The position numbers were made by a program, and so were the translations under genes. Positions 18,918-27,984 of a stretch of 31,458 nt of DNA are shown piece after piece. The notes beneath the pieces were generated by a model. That model was not told the origin of the DNA. It was given only the letters and a program-made list of their open reading frames with translations, and did no database searches. This DNA comes from Ophioceras dolichostomum (lineage: Eukaryota > Ascomycota > Sordariomycetes > Magnaporthales > Ophioceraceae): contig PYST01000407.1 in the NCBI GenBank assembly GCA_003049485.1, positions 1-31,458 of the forward strand. The letters run 5' to 3'. Numbering within the stretch: the first letter of the stretch is position 1; every line of letters begins with the position of its first letter.

Positions 18918-21227
18918 ATGGTAAGTGAGCTGTGGATTGCGTTTCGTGGACTGGTTTGTGGACCGCGATTTCTGGCTACCTGCCTACACACCTACACCTA
19001 CCTGCACCTACCTAGGTCAGGTACCACCTTACCTACCTATTCCGTACCTCCTTCCAACCTTACCTACCTACCAAGGATACGTAGGTGTAGCCCGTGGACG
19101 GTAGTCTCAGTGCATGCCAGTGCTGTGGCGGGACCGATCTGGCTTTCATTCCGCTCGCCGGCTGCGTCGATGTGCTCTCTCCCTATCCGCATGTTGAAGT
19201 CCGTGACTGCCCCGCCTCGCGATGCCAACGGTGCCGGACGGTGCCAACGCTCCGAGAGAGCGCATTACAGGCTGCAAGACAAAATGGTTGGAGGTTCTTT
19301 CTCTGATGGCTGACGCCTAACGGTGAGGGAACGCCGACCAACGAACCAGCAGCCCTCCGTTCGGACCCCGCTCCTCGCCTCGCCGCGACGATCAGGCGAG
19401 TCTGAGCGCTCAGATCGTCTCGCTGAAGAAGAAGAAGCGGCTCTACAACGCGGCTCCCGCTGGTCGCCATCGCCCACCTCCACATCTCGACCAACACACT
19501 TGCGGGAGACGCTGCTGTTCACCTGGGCGCTTCTGGCTACGGCCGCGGTGATCGTGCTGGCAGTATGGACGCAGCATAGGCAGCAGACGGCGCCATCATC
19601 CCGTCCGCCCTTAGCGGCCGGTGGTTCTGGCGAAGGCAAATCCGGTGATGCTCCGCTCTCGGCGAAACGCAATCTTGTCTTCATGGTGTCGGATGGGATG
19701 GGTCCGGCGTCTCTGTCCCTGACACGCAGCTTCCGGCAGTACGTGTCGGGCCTGCCCATCGACGACACGCTCTCCCTTGACCAGCACTTCTGGGGCACCA
19801 GCCGCACGCGTTCGAGCAACAGCCTTGTGACGGACTCGGCTGCCGGCGCAACCGCGTTCTCGTGCGGACTCAAGAGCTACAACGGAGCCATCGCCGTGCT
19901 GCCGGACGGGAGCCCCTGCGGCACCGTGCTGGAGGCGGCGAAGCGTGCAGGCTATACCACCGGGCTCGTTGTCACCACAGACGTGACGGACGCCACCCCG
20001 GCCTGTTTCGCCGCCCATGTCGACTACCGCTTCCGCAACGACCAGATCGCCGTGCAGGAGGTCGGCGAGGGCGTGCTGGGGCGCGTCGTGGACCTGATCT
20101 TTGGCGGCGGCCGCTGCCACTTCCTGCCCAACACGTCCGAGGGCGGATGCCGCGCCGACGATTTGGACGTGGCCCGCATCGCGCGCGAGAAGCACGGCTG
20201 GAGCTACGTCGATGATCGCGCTGGCTTCGACTCACTCCACGGGGGTGAGGACGTGACCCTTCCCGTGCTTGGCCTGTTCGCGCCCGGCGACATCCCCTTC
20301 GAGATCGACCGCAGCCACATGGCCGATGTCTACCCCTCGCTTGCCGAGATGGCGGTGACGGCGCTGCGGGCGCTAGAGAAGGCCACGGCCGACAGCGACA
20401 AGGGCTTCTTCCTCATGATCGAGGGCAGCCGCATAGACCATGCCGGCCACATCAACGACCCGGCCGCGCAGGTCCGCGAGGTGCTGGAGTACGACCGCAC
20501 CTTCCAGGCCGTGGTCGACTTCCTGGACAGCAGCGCTGATCCCGGCGTGCTAGTGGCCACGAGCGATCACGAAACCGGCGGCCTATCTACGGCGCTGCAG
20601 GAGCCCGGCCACCTCCCCGTCTACAACTGGTACCCCAAGGCGCTCGCGCAGGCCAGCGCTTCTGCCGAGCTCCTCGCTCACCGCCTGCAGGAGCATCTCG
20701 ACGCGTCGTCGGACGTCGACCGGGGCCAGGAGCGGCTCCGGCAATGGATCAACAGCACCCTTGTCCACGGCGGGCTGGGCATCTCCAACGCCCACCCCCA
20801 GGAGTTGGACCTGCTCATCTCGCAGCCGGAGAACGCACTGGTCATATTTGCCGACATGATCAGCCTGCGGGCCCACGTCGGGTGGGCCACCCATGGGCAC
20901 TCGGCTGTCGACGTCAACATCTACACCCACAGTTCCGGAGGAGCTTCTGGTGCGTTCACTGCCACGTCCAGCGGCACCGAAAGGCTGAGGGGAAACGTCG
21001 AGAACACCGACATCGGCAAGTTCCTAGTGGATTACCTGAACGTCGACGTTGGGGAGATTACGAGGGAGTTGCGGGAAAAGATGAACAGTGCGTCGTCCCC
21101 GCCCACCGCGCCGGCCTCGTTCTTGGCTGGCGGTGACCGCGAGGAGGTCGATGACGAGTCGGTAGATTTTAGAATGGAGGGCCTGCCCCGGAGCTGGGCC
21201 TCGAAAGATCGCCTGTTTGGGAGGTAA
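18918..21227 (+). CDS. Vacuolar-type alkaline phosphatase (Pho8 family)
   Basis: The long exon reaches 21227 and is secure from about 19350. It has all family motifs: VFMVSDGMGP (metal Asp), TDSAAGATAFSCG (phosphorylated Ser, about residue 163), LMIEGSRIDHAGH, TSDHETGG and ATHGHSAVDV. A type II membrane anchor (ETLLFTWALLATAAVIVLAV) near residues 53-73 fits the vacuolar enzyme, which hydrolyses phosphate monoesters with zinc and magnesium. No ATG precedes the anchor in this exon; the frame upstream opens only with GTG at 19323. The best start is the ATG at 18918, followed immediately by GTAAGT; splicing in phase 0 to CAG at 19349 or 19352, after a GCCTAAC branch, gives MQPSVRTPLLASPRRSG or the same lacking Gln, total 625-626 aa. 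Confidence is high for the enzyme, moderate for the first exon. Confidence 0.9.
18921..19349 (+). other. Probable intron directly after the alkaline phosphatase start codon
   Basis: The donor GTAAGTGAG is a strong consensus and directly follows ATG. GCCTAAC at 19315-19321 precedes the CAGCAG tandem acceptor (19349 or 19352). It includes dense TACCTA repeats (about 18977-19085). Confidence 0.55.
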
Positions 21228-23500
21228 AACGAGCCTAGTGAGGGTGATAAATAAGCGGGATCCTGCGGATTTCTTGTTCTTTTGTTTTGTCGTCTTTTAC
21301 CCCTTATTTCGTATTGGGTTGAATACCGTCATGGGGCGCATATACCTACCTCTATGTATCTGCTGTTGCATTAACTTGGTTTTTATTAGAGTCTTTAGGT
21401 TAATTTTACCGTTCGTGTGAGACAGGCATTTTGAGGGCTTTGAGAACATGGGGCTTCCTCTGTCGAAATGCATTGGGGCGCCGATTGATCCCCCTAGAAT
21501 AGATTTGTGCTAACTGATCTTTGTTTTGGCTTTTGTCTTGTTTTGGTTTCGTTCTTTCTTCCCATCCGCTGGGCTAGTACGTGCGATGTTTGTTTCCATG
21601 ATGGCGGAACGTTGGCAGAACGGGATCTTCGGGTTCTACGGCCACGTTCTAACGATGCGGCCGCCCCCTTTTGTCTATGCTTTACTCCTCTTGGTACGGC
21701 ACTCCCGACTACGGGGTTGCACGCCACGGGAGACGGCCACGTTTGTCGAAGCGAACAAGTGATCACGGAAGCGGCCTCTCTGTGCCACCTGATCAGGACC
21801 AGCCCTGTTGCAAGCTGTGGCAAGCTGTGGCAAGCTGTTGCAAGCTGTTGCAAGCTGTTGCAAGCTGTTGCAAGCGTCCCAGTGCATGGCCCTGACAGGT
21901 TTGGCAGGCGGCCGGGCTGCTCGATCCGTCACGCGAATACCCGCAGAGATGCCGCAGAAATGATCAAGCCGAGCCAAGCTGTCGTCTCCCTTTTCCAATT
22001 CTCGATTTCCATAGCTTCTTCCGGCAGGCCTCTCCCAGCCACACCGTTTGGTTTGGTTCCTTCCCTCTTGACTTTCATCACTTCCACTTATTCCGCTCTA
22101 CACCGTCACGGCTTTTTTTCTGTCCTCCGAATAAAGACAGAAGGAGGCTGTTTGCTTCTTCTCTACTTGTAATGCTCTAGAGGCTAGACTGCCATGGGAT
22201 ACGTATCATCGTCGCAAATGTGTTGTAGCAGGCGACGTACTGCGGCATGAGCTGACAATCGATGTGCTTTGGCAGAGGTGCTTTCGCTGAATATGCCTAT
22301 GCGAATAGTGTAAGTGAGTTGATGAGAGCCTGGGACTCTGAGGACAGTGATTCATGTTGTCAATTTCGTGAGGCTCTCAGACTCCGTCTTCTCCAGCGGA
22401 GCCCTGAGAGAGACATCGGAACCAGCCGACGGAAAGGGGCAGAGTGATGATTCCATGTTCCCAAACCGGGACCAAGAAAACACAATGCCTCCTTCCTGCT
22501 GCTTCCTGCTCCGGTGCTTTCCCGGCGTTGCTCCCCGGCCCGGTGAAACGGCCCGGGAACTGCGGCCAGTACTGACATCTGCATACGGCTGCCGCTGCCG
22601 CTGCCGCACTCCCCCTGCTTGTGGGAACGATCAGTGTGACTCTTCAGTCTGACAAACGTTAACAAATACCTTAGGTACCTTGTACCTAGACAGGTAAGAG
22701 ACTTGCCTCTCGGCTCGATCGGTCAGTACTCCTACAAGCGTGTGTGTTCCTTCATAATGATACAAGGCAAGAAGGGCGGCGCTGTTGGATCTCTTCTCTT
22801 CCACATCCAACATTCAAAATATCTGTTTGGCGTGGGGGCCTCCCGGGTCCCTAATTTTCTGTTATCGTTGTTGTCTGTACCCTCGTCCATGCGACGCTGC
22901 TATGGTGGCCCTGCTCTGGAGCTGTCTACTGTTCTTCTACCCTCTTTTGGTCCCGTGCTCCGCCCCGAGAAGCATCACCAGGTGCACACAGATCGATTTC
23001 CTCGGGAATGCCTCTCGCTTTGAGAGGTGCTGGCCGCCTTTCCGACACTGCAATTCACAGACCAGGCAGGACCTGGGCCGCTATATCTCCCTTTGTTCAC
23101 CTTTGTTTCTCTTCCTATGATCACCGGTCATCCTCGCCCTCAATATCGGGCGCCGGCCAGATCCCAGCTACATAATCGACCAAAGTGTTGCCAGCAAACT
23201 TCTGTGTTAAGAGGACCTCAGCACTGCCTCCCCGGGATTATTGACTCCGAGAGTCAAGACAGTCAACGCAGGTGGGCATCTACTGCACACACCTGAGTGG
23301 TACGTTTCTGGAGTCACAGCCCGCGACTTAGGTCGTCATACAAACACTGGAGGAATGTGTCTATTCGTGTCTATTCGTCTTCATCCACATCACTCATGCA
23401 AAGAGACATGTCCTTCATTGTCATCTTCTCCAAAGTACCCCGTCCTAACCGGCTGAGCCCATATATGAGCTCCTGAATCCCGCAGTACCCAGTGCAACGT
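21228..23500. other. Long intergenic region without a convincing gene
   Basis: About 2.3 kb contains the alkaline phosphatase 3' end and the promoter of the small gene at 23501. Open frames, including one of 221 codons from 21507, have no family pattern, and that frame runs through a tandem repeat. Visible elements are the 10-bp tandem repeat at 21808-21877, a cluster of TACCT/AGGTA elements at 22667-22698, and GCTGCC repeats near 22585-22606. Confidence 0.5.
21808..21877. repeat. Tandem 10-bp repeat, about seven copies of TTGCAAGCTG
   Basis: Seven consecutive 10-bp units, TTGCAAGCTG or TGGCAAGCTG, the last ending in GT. The unit contains the near-palindrome TTGCAA and AGCT. Because the period is not a multiple of three, the units read in all three frames, which argues against coding origin. 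Confidence 0.9.
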
Positions 23501-23995
23501 ATGTGCTACTATCTAGTCCTCGTCCCGAAGTGCGGCCACCCGTCGGGCGACCTGATCGCGTTCGGGAACTGCAGAATCGTCCTGGAACAACTATTGCGCA
23601 TTCACAACGAGCCAGAGGCATGGTCGGGAAGCGGGCTGGAAAGCATACCGTTCGAGATGCCCGAGTCGTGCGGTCCCAACCCAGCGAACACGTTCGAGCT
23701 GCAGACGGTCGGGTACTGCGGTTGGGAATGTTGGAACAACAGCCTGGAGGCCGTGGCTACTGGGCGGTGGATGGGCGAGGACGATGCGGCATACGGGCCC
23801 GGGAGCGAGCGCGATGGGGTTGGTTGGAGGGCTGAGCAGCCGGCCGGCGTAGGGGATGGTAATGGCAATGACAACGACAACGACAACGACGACGACGACA
23901 ACGACAACGACAAAGACGCCCTTAGGGAGGAAGGAGATAATGAGAGTAATAGGGCTACTAGAGGCAACGCAGGCCGTCAGCCTCGGTCCAGGTGA
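23501..23995 (+). CDS. Small conserved fungal Cys-containing protein with Asp/Asn-rich tail
   Basis: The 164-aa frame starts at ATG 23501 (MCYYLVLVPKCGHPSGDLIA). The first 85 residues follow a spacing I recall from uncharacterised Sordariomycete proteins: CGHP, then QLLRIHNEPEAW, then IPFEMPESCGPNPANTFEL, then GYCGWECWN. The six or so cysteines plus His could bind a metal, but no function is known. There is no signal peptide. The C-terminal half is low complexity, with a GNGNDNDNDNDDDDNDNDKD run encoded by GAC/AAC repeats (about 23865-23915). That repeat probably expanded by slippage and differs between relatives. The tail could be disordered. Single exon; the gene is convergent with the LRR gene at 24222. 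Confidence 0.72.
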   Translation: MCYYLVLVPKCGHPSGDLIAFGNCRIVLEQLLRIHNEPEAWSGSGLESIPFEMPESCGPNPANTFELQTVGYCGWECWNNSLEAVATGRWMGEDDAAYGPGSERDGVGWRAEQPAGVGDGNGNDNDNDNDDDDNDNDKDALREEGDNESNRATRGNAGRQPRSR

Positions 23996-24221
23996 CACGA
24001 AAATGATCTCTTGCTTCTCGCTACTGCCTCTTTCTCCAGTCTCTCTCGCATCTCTCGCCTCGTTATACTTTTGATTCTTCCTTGCTTCGTCTGCCCTTCG
24101 TTCCTTGCGAACTTGACCGTCCCGAACCATTCTCACAGCTCGTGACTAGGAGGCGCGGGGCTGTCATGGCTAGTCGATGCCATAAGTCGGACAGACCTTG
24201 TCTGCACTAAGTCTGAGCGAC

Positions 24222-26021
24222 TTAGTCTGAGAAGTCGCTCTCGTGATCTTCGTCAGGGTCGTTCTCGTAGCCTATCGCAAACTCCCCGCCAAGAGTCTCC
24301 CTGCACAACCGCGAGATGGATTCCTCATCCTCCTCCGAGAACTTCCTCAGGCCAATCTGGCTGTTAATTTCCAGGCTGAACCCCCAATGGGCCGCAGCTG
24401 CGTCATCTTGATCATCACCGACTAGCCCAGCCACAAACCGCCGCACACCCTCCGGCGAGAAGCTCGACAAGCCGTTTATCAAAACGGCGTTGAGGCACGG
24501 CAGCAGCAATAGGGCGCTCCACACATCGTCCTCCCAGACGTCCTCTTGCCGGGTGCTGTCCTCTTGGATGCCGCCGAACGAAAGCTTTTCCAACGCGTTG
24601 AGCTGGGCGCCGAGTTCCCACATGTCGGGGCTTTCGAAGCGCGTCTCTGCGAGTTGCAGCACAACCAGGTCGCGACACGACGAGAGGACGGCGCTCGCCA
24701 GCTGGCGGTCGTTGTCATGGTCGTATGCCTCGTCGTTGATGGCGAGGTGGAGGCTGCGAAGCCGCGACTGGTGGCCGATGGCCGCAAAGAGAGCATCGCA
24801 GGCCTTGCTCTCGGAGAGCTTGACTTCCAGGTGGCGCAGTTGCAGCGCTTCGTGGAGGAGCACCTTGGAGAGGAGCAGCGACGCATCGGGCAGAAGCTTG
24901 ACCACAACGCTGCGAAGAGCCTCGCATCGCCGCAGCCACGAGGCCACTTCCTGGAACGAGTCATTGTGCTGGCCCTCCCAGCTGATCTGGTTCTGCCTCG
25001 TGCCCTCCAGCCACAGCGCCTCGAGCGCAGTGCATCCCCCGAGAGCGTTGAGGCGCGGTACGGCCACGGAGTCCAGGCCGGATAGCTGCAGCGTCTTGAG
25101 AGAGCGGGCGTGGTGGCCGAGGGCGGCAAAGGCCTGCTGGCCGAGCTGGTTATCGCTGATGACTTGGAAGCACTCTAGGCTGTGGGGCGGAAGGCCGAGA
25201 AAGAAGCCGGCCATATCCTCGTCGACGGTATCACCCAGGCAGTTGAAGCAGCAAAGCTCCACAAAGGACGGACAGCTGCCCCTGATGGCGGCGGCAACCT
25301 TGTCCGTGAGCACGGAGCCGTCGCGAAGGGTGAGCGAGCGCAGTGTGGAAAGACGCGAGATCCACAAGGGCAGCACATCGACGGGGATGTGGTCGCCCTC
25401 GAGGCTGGCTAGGGTGACGACCTTGTCGTCACGCTCGGCCGCGTCCCGCACGAAGCTCGTGAGCCGCTCGCCGACCTCGAGGGAGATGGCCTGGAAATCG
25501 AGCAGCTGCCGCTGCCTCGACAGTCCCCTGTCGTTTTTGGCCAGGATGCGGAAGCGGCTCATGTCGCCGCGGAAGAAGGACGTCGCGATATCGGGGAATC
25601 GACGGATAGCCTCGAGCATGTTGACGAGGTTGCCCAGCTCCAGCTTCCGGATCCACAGCGCGTAGGGGAAGGCCGTCTTGTCGATGCTGGAGAGAACGAG
25701 AGACCGCCACAGAAGCGCCCACTTCCTCTGCCCAGCCACCGAGGCGTCTGACGTACTGGCCGAGGCCTGACTGTGCACGCTGTAGAGCACTGGCAGCGCG
25801 AGTCTGGCCAAGTCGCGATTCACGAGGGCCGTGTTGAAGAGGGCGTCGAAATCAGGCAGGCCGCCTGCGAGATCCTTGCAGATCAGCCACCAGATCTCCA
25901 AGGGGAGAACCTTGCCGCCCTGCAGCGGTGATTGTGGCTGCGAATGCGCCAACGCCGCCGGCGACGGCGACATTTGCAGGCGCGTTCTCTGCATGGAAGT
26001 ACGCGCGGGTTGACGTCTCAT
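24222..26021 (-). CDS. F-box-like, leucine-rich-repeat protein
   Basis: This single-exon gene encodes 599 aa. Residues about 38-80 (VLPLEIWWLICKDLAGGLPD, then FNTALVNRDLARLALPVLYS) have the L-P-x-E-I-W and R-x-L-A-x-x-A-L-P-x-L-Y pattern typical of fungal F-box-like N-termini. From about residue 215 the protein contains degenerate leucine-rich repeats such as LWISRLSTLRSLTLRDGSVL, ARSLKTLQLSGLDSVAVPRL and LRHLEVKLSE. It ends with a strongly acidic tail (ENDPDEDHESDFSD). F-box proteins recruit substrates to SCF ubiquitin ligases; a direct role here is inference because the F-box is weak. The ATG at 26021 precedes a basic N-terminus (MRRQPARTSMQRTRLQM); inner ATGs could also serve as the start. 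Confidence 0.82.
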   Translation of the reverse strand: MRRQPARTSMQRTRLQMSPSPAALAHSQPQSPLQGGKVLPLEIWWLICKDLAGGLPDFDALFNTALVNRDLARLALPVLYSVHSQASASTSDASVAGQRKWALLWRSLVLSSIDKTAFPYALWIRKLELGNLVNMLEAIRRFPDIATSFFRGDMSRFRILAKNDRGLSRQRQLLDFQAISLEVGERLTSFVRDAAERDDKVVTLASLEGDHIPVDVLPLWISRLSTLRSLTLRDGSVLTDKVAAAIRGSCPSFVELCCFNCLGDTVDEDMAGFFLGLPPHSLECFQVISDNQLGQQAFAALGHHARSLKTLQLSGLDSVAVPRLNALGGCTALEALWLEGTRQNQISWEGQHNDSFQEVASWLRRCEALRSVVVKLLPDASLLLSKVLLHEALQLRHLEVKLSESKACDALFAAIGHQSRLRSLHLAINDEAYDHDNDRQLASAVLSSCRDLVVLQLAETRFESPDMWELGAQLNALEKLSFGGIQEDSTRQEDVWEDDVWSALLLLPCLNAVLINGLSSFSPEGVRRFVAGLVGDDQDDAAAAHWGFSLEINSQIGLRKFSEEDEESISRLCRETLGGEFAIGYENDPDEDHESDFSD

Positions 26022-26583
26022 GTTTACATCGAGGGACGCGTCCTTCTGGGTCGAAAGGCGTCAAGTAAATCCCCTTCGATAAAACCGAAATCAAGAAAAT
26101 AGTGGTACAATGATTTGTAAAGGGATATGACTCAGAATACCAGGTAGGTATGAGAGCACATAGAATGATGAGAAGAGAAGATGAAGGCAACAAACAACCT
26201 ACAAAGAGGTAGATGGATCAAGGCAGGAGGATCACTGGCTCGGTTGGGCGGGATAAACATTCAATACAGATTACGCTTGGCCCTGATATGCTGAAAAAAG
26301 TTGCACTGAATGAATCTGATGTGGGTAACAAGCCCTCTGAGCCACGCCTTTCGCGGGGAAGCTCCCTAGCTCCAGGTGGGGCAACAGCACTCTGACGTCG
26401 ACGCAAGATGCCTGGCATTCGTGTTGTTGAGATTTTGGTGAGAGAGGAATGGAATAGGTCTACGAAGTATCAATCACCTATGCCCTTTCTTCCTGTCGAA
26501 TACAGGTGTATCTTCTTCATAAATTTCATCAATTAAATCGAAAGGAACTCAGGTCGGTAACGGTCGGTAGCGCAGTTATGAAG
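26022..26583. promoter_or_regulatory. Intergenic region between HRI1 and the LRR gene
   Basis: This gap contains the promoter of the minus-strand LRR gene and the 3' end of HRI1. It is more A/T-rich than the genes, with one AGGTAGGTA element near 26142. No gene is visible. Confidence 0.5.
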
Positions 26584-27393
26584 TTAACGCTCGGCGACCT
26601 CGACAACTTTCCAAATATGACCGCCATGGCGAAGCTCCTGGCCTAAAGTCAGGGATGATGAGCGATCGATGACCACTCGGCAAGGCAGATCGAGGGACCC
26701 AATCCTGGCTGTCATCGTCCACCCTCCGCCTTCATTCCACTCCCACCTCTGGGCTGCAATCTCGCTCTCGCCGCCAACGCCTTCGCCCTGTTGTCTGGAA
26801 AGTCTCGATAGACCCTGGCAGAACTGGCCAAGGATGACCACCATTCCCCTCGCCTTGGATGCCGGATCGTCCAGTTGCAGCACTACACATTTGGCAGCAG
26901 CGTTAGGTAAAGGCTCCGTATCGACCCAGAGTTCCTCGTAGTCAGCATCCCGACCCGTGGCTGGGTTGGGCATGCAGCCCTTCTCCAGAGTGGTCCCGTC
27001 CGGCTGCGGGAACATATCTCCCTCGTCGATCACTTCCTCGGGGTTTTCCGGCGTGCGGGAGTCGATCCAGTGCGTCCACCGCGAATGCGACACCGTTGCA
27101 ACGTGTCCGCCGCTCCCGTCAGCGGCGTGGCGCAACCACGAGGATGAAGTGCCGGCGATGGCCCAGTCTAGCCGTGACAGGGGCATGATTGCCTGTAGTT
27201 GCTGTTCGTCCTTCCCCTTGTCGTCTTTGCCTTGAAGCCGCGAATCGCCAGGTATCGGCTCATTGGCGATCAGGATCCGCAGGTCCACGAACCGTCGTCC
27301 TGGCGAGGTGAGCACTAGGGTTGAGGTCGGCTCCTCTGTCGCGGCAGGAGGCCAGCGGATGTAGCTCCGGATGGAAATGCTCCCCATTCCCAT
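26584..27393 (-). CDS. HRI1: Hri1 family protein (Hrr25-interacting protein 1)
   Basis: This single-exon gene encodes 269 aa. The order of conserved blocks matches fungal Hri1: MGSISIRSYIRWPP, then EPTSTLVLTSPGRRFVDLRI, then RLDWAIAGTSSS, then RWTHWIDSRTP, then DEGDMFPQPDGTTLEKGCM, then MVVILGQFCQGLSRL, ending WKVVEVAER. Yeast Hri1 is a beta-barrel-type protein reported to bind the casein kinase Hrr25; its biochemical role is unknown. There is no signal peptide or membrane segment, so it is probably soluble. Two ATGs six nucleotides apart (27393 and 27387) could serve; the second gives the MGSIS start typical of the family. It lies in tandem with the eIF3c gene on the same strand but with separate promoter space. 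Confidence 0.9.
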   Translation of the reverse strand: MGMGSISIRSYIRWPPAATEEPTSTLVLTSPGRRFVDLRILIANEPIPGDSRLQGKDDKGKDEQQLQAIMPLSRLDWAIAGTSSSWLRHAADGSGGHVATVSHSRWTHWIDSRTPENPEEVIDEGDMFPQPDGTTLEKGCMPNPATGRDADYEELWVDTEPLPNAAAKCVVLQLDDPASKARGMVVILGQFCQGLSRLSRQQGEGVGGESEIAAQRWEWNEGGGWTMTARIGSLDLPCRVVIDRSSSLTLGQELRHGGHIWKVVEVAER

Positions 27394-27984
27394 TGCTATT
27401 GACTAAAGTGAGTGCTACCTGTCGGCACCGCCGTTGGAGGGTTGAGGTTCAGAATCGGGGGTTGATGGTGGTGAGTGCCTCTTCGTGCTGGTGTAGGCTG
27501 CGTGCGGGTGAGGGTTGCGGTGTTGTTTGAGCGTTGACTTGTTGAGCTGTCGAGGACCCAACATTGAGTCCCTCATCTGTACCCACCAGCCTACCTGGTA
27601 TGTGTATACCCGACTCTGTAACGGCTACTTACCTTAACTACATACTCATCCGTAAACAAGCCGTGGGGAAACAATAGCATACAGGGATATCGGCTTCTAA
27701 ACGGCTTTCGCTCATGTTCGCGTGTTCGCAGAATACCTCTGTGGTTGCTTTTTCAGGCATCACACAGCCATCTTGCTATCGTTTGGTCTCGTCTTCTTTT
27801 TTGAACTACCAAGGCAGGCAGGTAGCCGAGAAATTTTACCTGTCACCTACGTACCTGCACATACCTACCTAAATACCTACCCAGCAACCCAGGTAGGTGC
27901 TTGCGCGAAACGCGACAGACCAGCCCAATGCACCGTACAAAAATAGAGGAAATAAAGAGAGAAGCCCTGCGGATACCCGGGCGA
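27394..27984. promoter_or_regulatory. Intergenic region between eIF3c and HRI1
   Basis: This region holds the HRI1 promoter and the eIF3c 3' end. It contains a dense group of TACCTA/TAGGTA-type elements at 27845-27897 and another near 27587-27600. No gene is visible. Confidence 0.5.

Noticed and set aside
19265..19873. 202-codon minus-strand frame antisense to the alkaline phosphatase N-terminus.
   Set aside because: It is a shadow of the coding strand; the plus strand encodes recognised motifs.
21507..22172. 221-codon plus-strand frame.
   Set aside because: It has no ATG at the start, crosses a 10-bp tandem repeat in non-coding-like sequence, and matches no family I know.
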